From the NCBI GenBank assembly GCA_031254155.1, contig JAIRVA010000107.1, forward strand, positions 1-19,890: 19,890 nucleotides of DNA, in the 5' to 3' direction. Shown in pieces: positions 6,731-11,625 of this stretch (within the stretch, counting starts at the first letter, position 1; each line of letters opens with the position of its first letter). This stretch comes from Propionibacteriaceae bacterium (GTDB taxonomy: Bacteria > Actinomycetota > Actinomycetes > Propionibacteriales > Propionibacteriaceae). The translations under genes and the position numbers were made by a program. Under the pieces are notes generated by a model. The model was not told where the DNA came from, did no database searches, and was given only the letters and a program-made list of their open reading frames with translations.

Positions 6731-7226
6731 ATGCGTTGACGGGCCAGTTCAGTGGGACGACGCTGACGAGTGGTACTCCGGCGCTTCCCGTACTTGATCT
6801 GTTGTTGTCCGGCCCCCGAGAGCCCCGGTTTTTCCGCGACCGCTGTACGGTGCGCGTACTTTCTCTGTTCTGACACGACTTCACACGCCGGGTCGTTCTG
6901 GGGAAGCAGAGCCAAGGAGTGCGAAGTTGTGTCGCTCCCAGGGCCCGAAAGCGCGACATAGTTTCGCACTCCAGAGGGGCAGTCCCCAAGGGGGCCGGGA
7001 GTGTGAGGTTATGTCATATGGGGAGGCGGGCGGTCCGGCCTGTGGTGCGTGGCCTGGGCTGACTAGGTACTTTGCGCGGTACGCGGGTGTCGCCGTGGCG
7101 GTGAGCACTGGGCGTGTCCGCCGCCGGATCATGCCCGCTGGGGAAATGGTGACGGAAGCCCCTTCCCATTTGTCGGACCCGCGTCGTACGCTATGCCTAC
7201 TACCGAAATAGCACGACGAAAGCAGG
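6731..7226. other. gene-free 0.5-kb region with clustered inverted repeats
   Basis: No open frame here has a convincing start or coding-type base use. The first 290 bases hold four copies of a 20-bp repeat in alternating orientation (listed separately). The rest leads to the lipoprotein gene: TACGCT (7187-7192) may be its -10, but no good -35 is visible. Confidence 0.5.
6871..7017. repeat. four alternating copies of the 20-bp repeat
   Basis: Copies lie at 6871-6889 (minus), 6916-6935 (plus, GGAGTGCGAAGTTGTGTCGC), 6953-6972 (minus) and 6998-7017 (plus). Neighbours therefore form inverted pairs. The pair 6916-6935/6953-6972 has three differences, all of which are tolerated as G-U pairs in RNA, so a transcript could form a continuous 20-bp stem. 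Confidence 0.65.
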
Positions 7227-7232
7227 ATGATG

Positions 7233-7916
7233 ATGAGGAGACTCATTGGGTACGTGGCGGCGGCGGGCCTGGCGCTGGGCGGGTTGACGGGCTGTACGTT
7301 GCTCGGGGGCGGAGGCGGCGGGCCGGGCGGCGAGACCGTGGGGACGTCCACCGGCGCAACGGGCGCGACGACTGAGAACGCAACGCCGACGCCGACCGTG
7401 GGCGTCGACTTCGGGACGGCCAACGCCGGGCTGTCCGTCATGGCGCAGAGCACGGTGGCGGCCGGCGGAAATGTCGCCGGAAACGGCAGCGGCGGGACGG
7501 TGACGGCGGTCCTGCGGGCAGTCGAGGTCAGCGGTGACGTGCTCACCGTCCGCTTCGCGCTCCAGTGGGACAATCCGGCCGAGCCCAACACGACGACGGC
7601 GGGCGGTGAAGACCTGGGCCTGTCCTTGAGTGACCTCATGGCGGTCGACGGGGCGACGCTTACGGGGTACCGGCCGTTTTGTACCGACGGGGCCTACGAT
7701 GGCAATTCCGAGGCGCGGATCATGTGTTACAACTCTCAGCTCGTCTCGCCATCTGTCAGCGTTCTCAGTCGGGGCGGGGAGTTCCACTTCCCGAACCACG
7801 GCCTGATCGAGGGTTTCGCGCTGCTGCCCGCACCGGAGGGCCATCCGACGACTCTGGACATCGGGCTCGGTGCCCCGTTCGCCTTGTTCACTGGCGCGAC
7901 CGTGACGTACCGGTGA
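7233..7916 (+). CDS. secreted lipoprotein of unknown function
   Basis: Three ATG codons follow one another (7227, 7230, 7233); the third is best spaced from AGCAGGA, giving a 227-aa product. A charged start (MRRL) and hydrophobic stretch end in the lipobox LTGC (Cys21), followed by a flexible Gly/Thr-rich linker, so the protein should be lipid-anchored outside the membrane. The remainder is predicted beta-rich, with GTVTAVLRAVEVSGDVLTVRFAL and a two-cysteine segment (FCTDG to RIMCYN) that could form a disulfide; I do not recognise the family. Its stop is 4 nt from the start of the OmpA-domain gene, so the two are one operon and probably form a cell-envelope pair. Confidence 0.8.
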   Translation: MRRLIGYVAAAGLALGGLTGCTLLGGGGGGPGGETVGTSTGATGATTENATPTPTVGVDFGTANAGLSVMAQSTVAAGGNVAGNGSGGTVTAVLRAVEVSGDVLTVRFALQWDNPAEPNTTTAGGEDLGLSLSDLMAVDGATLTGYRPFCTDGAYDGNSEARIMCYNSQLVSPSVSVLSRGGEFHFPNHGLIEGFALLPAPEGHPTTLDIGLGAPFALFTGATVTYR

Positions 7917-7920
7917 TACC

Positions 7921-8583
7921 ATGAGACAATTCAGTGTGATCGGAGCGGTGGTCGGGCTGCTCATCGCCGGGGTCGCCGGAGCCGCCGGGGTCCCGCCCGC
8001 TGCGGGCCTACCGCCGTCGGCAGCACCGGTGGCGCCACCGACGGTGTCAATCCCCTTGTCGGACGACGTACGCCGAAAGCTTGACGAGTCGGCGGCCCGC
8101 GTCCGCGCGGCCGACATCACGTCGGCCATGCACGCCAGTGCCGTCGTACGGTTCAACGCGGCGGACTCGACGTACCACCTCAACCCTGGCGGCGCGGTGG
8201 TTCACAGCAACACGACGGTGGCGGAAGGCACGCAGGAGACGATTCGGCTAGTCTCCGACCTGCTGTTCGACTTCGGTTCGGCCGCCCTGACACCGGTCGC
8301 AGCCACGAAACTGCCCGAGATCGTGGCCGCCATCCCGGCGGGGCGGGCGGTCGCGGTGAACGGCTACACGGACTCAATCGGGACGGAGGCCGCCAATCTC
8401 ACCTTGACGCAGCAGCGGGCGCAGGCGGTCGCGGACGTCATCGCGGCAAGCCGGAGCGACCTCCAACTGACGGTGACCGGGTTCGGCGAGGCCGATCCGA
8501 TCGCCGCCAACACGGTGGGGGGTGAGGACAACCCCGCCGGGCGGGCCCAGAACCGCCGGGTCGAGATCGTGTACGACGCGTGA
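7921..8583 (+). CDS. OmpA-family protein (C-terminal OmpA/peptidoglycan-binding domain)
   Basis: A 220-aa exported protein. Residues 1-~25 are a signal peptide (MRQFSVIGAVVGLLIAGVAGAAG) without a lipobox, followed by a Pro/Ala-rich linker. The C-terminal ~110 residues are an OmpA domain: LLFDFGSAALTP, VNGYTDSIGTEAANL, TLTQQRAQAVADVI and the closing AGRAQNRRVEI, the last two holding the Asp/Arg peptidoglycan-binding pattern. OmpA domains bind the peptide stem of peptidoglycan; in actinobacteria such proteins occur as envelope proteins. It follows the lipoprotein gene by 4 nt with no strong ribosome binding site, so translation is probably coupled. Confidence 0.9.
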   Translation: MRQFSVIGAVVGLLIAGVAGAAGVPPAAGLPPSAAPVAPPTVSIPLSDDVRRKLDESAARVRAADITSAMHASAVVRFNAADSTYHLNPGGAVVHSNTTVAEGTQETIRLVSDLLFDFGSAALTPVAATKLPEIVAAIPAGRAVAVNGYTDSIGTEAANLTLTQQRAQAVADVIAASRSDLQLTVTGFGEADPIAANTVGGEDNPAGRAQNRRVEIVYDA

Positions 8584-8617
8584 CCGGAGGCCAACGCGGG
8601 TAGGCGAAAAGGGCCTG

Positions 8618-8704
8618 AAGTGTGTACCGGGTTTCACAAGGGAAAATGCACCGCCAGGGGTCATGTCGACACCCTTGGCGAGGCCGTGAAACCGGCAAGT
8701 GTGT
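8618..8704. mobile_element. possible 71-bp MITE-like palindromic element with 8-bp direct repeats
   Basis: AAGTGTGT occurs at 8618-8625 and 8697-8704. Between them, 8626-8696 is an imperfect palindrome: CCGGGTTTCAC (8627-8637) pairs with GTGAAACCGG (8686-8695), and inside lies a strong hairpin CGCCAGGGGT (8652-8661) with ACCCTTGGCG (8671-8680). This is the architecture of a miniature inverted-repeat element with a target-site duplication, but it could be a terminator with a chance repeat. Confidence 0.4.
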
Positions 8705-8759
8705 TGGGGCTGCGTGTCCATGCTTGTCGGAGCCCCCAAAATCAGGTAGGTTCCGAACC

Positions 8760-8849
8760 AGTGACCGCTGATGAGCGGATAGAAACGCTGCAGTTCATGC
8801 ACTGCGAGCTAAAGTTGCCGGTCCGGAGGCAGTGACCGCTGATAAGCGG
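8760..8849. repeat. 19-bp direct repeat, each copy a small hairpin
   Basis: AGTGACCGCTGATGAGCGG (8760-8778) and AGTGACCGCTGATAAGCGG (8831-8849) differ in one base and lie 71 bp apart. Each contains ACCGCT-GATR-AGCGG. The second copy continues to a perfect 6-bp stem and ends 14 bp from the stop of the VapC gene on the minus strand, so it may serve as its terminator. Confidence 0.55.
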
Positions 8850-8863
8850 TCTGGCGTGTGGGG

Positions 8864-9259
8864 TCACGGAAGCGGTGGTACTGCCTGGGCCGGTTCGAGT
8901 TGGTTGACCATCTTCGTGTCGAATGTGTATACCGGACCTTTCCCGGCGCGCGCAGTTTTGGTGGCCAGGTAGACATCAACGATGCTGAGCTTCGGGTGTC
9001 CCGTCCATGTGCGCAGCACCTCGGTCCACAGGGTTCGGTCAATCAGGAGAGGGTAGGTCATGGCTGCGCCGAGGAAACCACTGATCGTCTCGCGGCTCAG
9101 CTTGGCACCCGACTCAAGCGCGAACACGGCCTCGATCACGACGACGTCATCCACAGTGAGTGCCTCGCCGCTCCCGATGAGGCGTTCCACCCGTTGTCGC
9201 TGCTCCGGGATGTCATTGAGGAACCAACGCAAAAGACAGTTCGTGTCAAGACTGGCCAC
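8864..9259 (-). CDS. vapC: PIN-domain ribonuclease toxin, VapC family (module 1)
   Basis: A 131-aa protein from GTG 9259 (MASLDTNCLLRWFL). The PIN-domain acidic residues are visible: Asp5 in LDTN, Glu43 in VVIEAVFAL, Asp95 in IVDVYLA and Asp114 in YTFDTKM; together they bind the metal of the nuclease. Length is normal. VapC toxins cut specific RNAs, often tRNA or rRNA, when free of antitoxin. The start lies inside the antitoxin gene (14-nt overlap), so translation is coupled and the antitoxin comes first. The gene appears intact. Confidence 0.9.
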   Translation of the reverse strand: MASLDTNCLLRWFLNDIPEQRQRVERLIGSGEALTVDDVVVIEAVFALESGAKLSRETISGFLGAAMTYPLLIDRTLWTEVLRTWTGHPKLSIVDVYLATKTARAGKGPVYTFDTKMVNQLEPAQAVPPLP

Positions 9260-9512
9260 GGGTCACCTTCTGCGCCGCTTCGCCCGCCCAGGCGCCAGAC
9301 TCGATAACCGTACCCCAGGTGTTGGCCGCCTCCATTTCCGCACGGGCGCGCGCCCGTACGGTTGTCATGTCGGGGGGTGGATCAATGACCACAGTACCCT
9401 GGACTTCGCGTATGGCCACTCTCGCACCTGGCCGCAGGCCGAGTTTCCGGCGCAGTTCGGCGGGCAGAGTGACTTGGCCTTTGGCTGTGATCGTGGAGTA
9501 CGTCATCGTCAT
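9246..9512 (-). CDS. vapB: AbrB/SpoVT-type antitoxin, VapB-like (module 1)
   Basis: An 88-aa protein. Residues 4-45 (YSTITAKGQVTLPAELR, RKLGLRPGARV) are a swapped-hairpin AbrB/MazE DNA-binding domain; the C-terminal half (RARAEMEAANTW and beyond) is the flexible toxin-binding tail. It should bind VapC and repress its own promoter. ATG 9512 is 6 nt from a CATAAT -10 box, so the mRNA is probably leaderless. The gene starts 7 nt after the 57-aa frame upstream on the same strand and may also be read from that longer transcript. Confidence 0.88.
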   Translation of the reverse strand: MTMTYSTITAKGQVTLPAELRRKLGLRPGARVAIREVQGTVVIDPPPDMTTVRARARAEMEAANTWGTVIESGAWAGEAAQKVTRGQS

Positions 9513-9518
9513 GTAAGA

Positions 9519-9548
9519 ATTATGCCAGATGGTGTACGAAACGTGTCA
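9519..9548 (-). promoter_or_regulatory. promoter of VapBC module 1
   Basis: Minus strand: TGACAC (9548-9543), 18-bp spacer, CATAAT (9524-9519), then 6 nt to ATG 9512. It lies within the last codons of the 57-aa small gene. This gives the toxin-antitoxin pair a promoter of its own inside a possible four-gene unit. Confidence 0.6.
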
Positions 9549-9693
9549 GTTGGACGACGGTCATCTGGGAGACCTTGCTCTCCTTCTCGAACTCGGCCAG
9601 CGTGGGCGATGTCGGGTTGGGATGATCATTATCGGGCAGCAGTAGGTGCTCATCCGAGCGTACGTACGCCGGCCTTTGTACCTGGCGTGTCAC
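9520..9693 (-). CDS. 57-aa small protein coupled to the 346-aa gene
   Basis: GTG 9693 overlaps the stop of the 346-aa gene by four bases (GTGA), the usual sign of translational coupling, and the frame runs to TAA at 9522-9520. The product (MTRQVQRPAYVRSDEH at its start, SPTLAEFEKESKVSQM in the middle, HHLA at its end) has an acidic, proline-rich first half and an amphipathic helical second half. Codons of the second half end almost wholly in G or C, as in neighbouring genes, which supports coding. I know no relative. It is followed 7 nt later by VapB. It could be a partner of the 346-aa protein, an extra antitoxin-like factor, or a chance frame. Confidence 0.5.
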   Translation of the reverse strand: MTRQVQRPAYVRSDEHLLLPDNDHPNPTSPTLAEFEKESKVSQMTVVQLTRFVHHLA

Positions 9694-10730
9694 ATGGTGA
9701 CCATCGTACGGGTTGGTCGCGGGGGTGGTTCTACGCCGAGTCGGGCGCCGAAGGCGAGGAAGTCGTCGCGGCCCGGGAAGTCGGTGAGACAGGCCCGGAT
9801 GAGCGTGCGCGCCTGGTCAGAGTCGCCTTGTCGGAGGGCCAATACGGCTTGTAGGTAGGTATTGTCGGCGCCTTCCAGTGCCGGGTGGTTGATGATGAGG
9901 TCGAGCAGGACTGCATCATCTGGGCCGATGAGGTGGTCGAGTAGCAGGCCGTTCCATATTCTCAAGCTGGCTGAGCGTTCGCGCGCGGCCCAGTTCGATG
10001 GTCTCCAGGATTCGGGGCGGTCAGCTGGATGGTTGTCGAGCGCCTCGACGTAGAGATCGGCGGCGGTGTGCCACAGATCAGGTGTGGTCAGGTGCCGGGC
10101 GAGTTTGTCGGCGAGCGGGGTTTCCCGCTCGGCTACCCAGCCCTCCCCGTGCCGCGTCCACCCGTACGTCCGCTCCCAGCGGACCAACTGGGCCGTCGCG
10201 GTACGAAGGAAATCAGTCGGGCTGTGGACCTGCCGCAGTCGCGTCCACAATTGGTCGATCGCGTCGGAGACAACGAAGCGCGCCGCTTCAACCGGGTCGT
10301 CGGAATGGAGATTATCGTACGTCTGCAACTCGCAGGCGAGGTCGACCATCAGCGCCAGCGCTTGGCCGGCCGTGTCGACCTCGTCGCCGCGCAGGGCGTC
10401 GAGACCGGCGGTCACGAGGCGCCGGAAAGTGAACCGCCAGTTCGAGCGTTCCTTCGGTGACACCCGGCGGTCGCCGACGAGGTACGCGCCCTCGCTGACC
10501 AGGCTGGTGAAGTACCGCACGTCGCCCAACACGGTCGTGGCGTCCGGCGGCTGCGCGGCGACGGCGGCCGCGCGTTTGGCTTCGGCGGGGTCGACAACGC
10601 CTTCGACCCGTTCGCGCATCGTCGCCGTACCTCGCCAGTACAGAGTCCACAACGCCGAGCGCAACTCCGCCTCGCCGAGCGGGGCCAGTTTGGCGAAGAA
10701 CTGCTCACGGTTCATACGTACTTGTGCCAC
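9690..10730 (-). CDS. 346-aa soluble helical protein of unknown function
   Basis: Starts at GTG 10730 (MAQVRMNREQFFAKL), 6 nt from a TAGATT -10 box, so probably leaderless; ATG 10715 is an alternative. The protein is soluble, Ala/Leu/Asp-rich and mostly helical. The N-terminus (LGEAELRSALWTLYWRGTA) resembles that of uncharacterised actinobacterial proteins I have met but cannot name. The C-terminal third (NTYLQAVLALRQGDSDQA then RTLIRACLTDFPGRDDF) looks like a TPR-type helical repeat, suggesting protein-protein contact. No catalytic motif is visible. It is first in a possible unit with the 57-aa gene and VapBC module 1; whether they share a function is unknown. Confidence 0.75.
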   Translation of the reverse strand: MAQVRMNREQFFAKLAPLGEAELRSALWTLYWRGTATMRERVEGVVDPAEAKRAAAVAAQPPDATTVLGDVRYFTSLVSEGAYLVGDRRVSPKERSNWRFTFRRLVTAGLDALRGDEVDTAGQALALMVDLACELQTYDNLHSDDPVEAARFVVSDAIDQLWTRLRQVHSPTDFLRTATAQLVRWERTYGWTRHGEGWVAERETPLADKLARHLTTPDLWHTAADLYVEALDNHPADRPESWRPSNWAARERSASLRIWNGLLLDHLIGPDDAVLLDLIINHPALEGADNTYLQAVLALRQGDSDQARTLIRACLTDFPGRDDFLAFGARLGVEPPPRPTRTMVTM

Positions 10731-10945
10731 ACACGTAATCTACTCGTCGATGCCGCCCAATTACGCCCGGCGTGCACATTTGGCCTCCGACCCGCCTGGG
10801 ACCCGCGATACAGTCAAGGCACTTGTTGGTACCTGCTGGGGGCAAGTCTTCGTAGCCGAGAGTTACTTGACCGGAGTTTCCTAGGGTTCGTTGGCCGACC
10901 CGGTGTGACTTGGAGTATCGACTGGTCTGAGACTAGTCTAAAGTT
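10731..10945. other. divergent spacer between the 346-aa gene and VapBC module 2
   Basis: Holds the -10 box TAGATT (10742-10737, minus) of the 346-aa gene, 6 nt from its GTG, and the promoter of VapB module 2. A 44-codon frame (10750-10884, plus) has no ribosome binding site or promoter and looks non-coding. Confidence 0.5.
10910..10939 (+). promoter_or_regulatory. promoter and operator of VapBC module 2
   Basis: TTGGAG (10910-10915), 18-bp spacer, TAGTCT (10934-10939), then 6 nt to ATG 10946. GACTGGTC (10920-10927) and GACTAGTC (10931-10938) are near-identical palindromic half sites 11 bp apart (one helical turn), overlapping the -10; a likely autoregulatory operator for the Phd-type antitoxin. 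Confidence 0.6.
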
Positions 10946-11188
10946 ATGAGTATCACGGTGGGCGCCTATGAGGCCAAGACGCGGTTTTCGGAGTTGTTGG
11001 ACCGGGTGGTGCACGGTGAGACGATCACGGTGAGCCGGCATGGTACCCCGGTGGCGCGGCTGGCGCCGCTCGGCGAGCCGGAGCCGGCCGAGGGGCGTCG
11101 GGCGGCGGCGGAAATCCGGCGGTTGCGCGCCGGGCTGAGGCTGGACGGGCTGACGATCAGGGAGCTGATGGACGAGGGGCGACGGTGA
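10946..11188 (+). CDS. vapB: Phd/YefM-type antitoxin, VapB-like (module 2)
   Basis: An 80-aa protein from ATG 10946, probably leaderless. MSITVGAYEAKTRFSELLDRV and GETITVSRHGTPVARLAPL (separate parts of one domain) are the Phd/YefM DNA-binding fold; the C-terminus (IRRLRAGLRLDGLTIRELMDEGRR, described as a helix about 24 residues long) is the toxin-binding helix. It belongs to a different antitoxin family from module 1, so the two modules are not duplicates. It overlaps the toxin start by 4 nt (GTGA). Confidence 0.92.
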   Translation: MSITVGAYEAKTRFSELLDRVVHGETITVSRHGTPVARLAPLGEPEPAEGRRAAAEIRRLRAGLRLDGLTIRELMDEGRR

Positions 11189-11607
11189 TGTCGTACGTCC
11201 TGGACGCCAGCGTGACCTGTGCCTGGGCCTTCGCCGACGAGGCGACCCCGGCTCTGGATGACTTACTCGACCGGGCCGCGACGACGGAGGTCTTCGTACC
11301 GCCCCTGTGGCGGCCGGAGGTGTTGAACGTGCTTGTCCAGGCTGCGCGCCGCGGCCGAATGACAATAACTGATGTTCTCACGTTTTGGCGGGCGCTGGAG
11401 GGGTTAAGAATCCGGGTGTCGGCGTACGAACCGCCCGCGGACACGGTTGTCGAGTTGTGTCAGAAGTATGGTTTGACAGCGTACGATGCCCAGTATCTCG
11501 CCCTGGCGCAGTGGATGAATCTGCCCCTGGCCACGCTGGACGGGCCGCTGGCGACGGCCGCGCGGCAGGAGGGTGTGGAGGTGCTGGGCGGCCCCCGCCT
11601 GGCCTGA
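11185..11607 (+). CDS. vapC: PIN-domain ribonuclease toxin, VapC family (module 2)
   Basis: A 140-aa protein from GTG 11185 (or ATG 11188). The PIN metal-binding residues are present: Asp7 (YVLDASV), Glu45 (WRPEVLN), Asp101 (LTAYDAQYLALA) and Asp119 (LATLDGPL). The YDAQYLALA motif is typical of this VapC subgroup. It is expected to cut RNA when released from its Phd-type partner. Coupled to the antitoxin by a GTGA overlap; intact. It ends 18 bp from the convergent 704-aa gene. Confidence 0.92.
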   Translation: MMSYVLDASVTCAWAFADEATPALDDLLDRAATTEVFVPPLWRPEVLNVLVQAARRGRMTITDVLTFWRALEGLRIRVSAYEPPADTVVELCQKYGLTAYDAQYLALAQWMNLPLATLDGPLATAARQEGVEVLGGPRLA

Positions 11608-11623
11608 TCGCCTCATCAGGGCC
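11601..11623. terminator. bidirectional hairpin between convergent VapC and 704-aa genes
   Basis: GGCCTGAT (11601-11608) pairs with ATCAGGGCC (11615-11623) through eight base pairs and one bulged G, with loop CGCCTC. It lies between two convergent stop codons. There is no T-run, common in high-GC actinobacteria. Confidence 0.5.
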
Positions 11624-11625
11624 CG

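Larger units (their letters stand above)
8584..8863. other. palindrome-rich spacer between OmpA-domain and VapC genes
   Basis: No gene is supported. The stretch contains a 71-bp palindromic element with flanking 8-bp direct repeats, a hairpin TTGGGGCT (8704-8711) against AGCCCC (8731-8736), and two copies of a 19-bp sequence containing a small hairpin. One or more may act as terminators for the two convergent operons, although none has a T-run. Confidence 0.5.

Noticed and set aside
6871..7017. Integron attC sites or an attachment site for an integrase
   Set aside because: No integrase gene, no GTT/AAC core arrangement, and no tRNA end in the window.
7200..8183. Long minus-strand open frame (327 codons) opposite the lipoprotein and OmpA genes
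   Set aside because: High-GC shadow frame; Arg/Pro-rich, no promoter or ribosome binding site, and the plus strand has clear signal peptides and an OmpA domain.
10750..10884. 44-codon plus-strand frame between the 346-aa gene and VapBC module 2
   Set aside because: No ribosome binding site or promoter at a suitable distance and mixed third-position use; probably chance.
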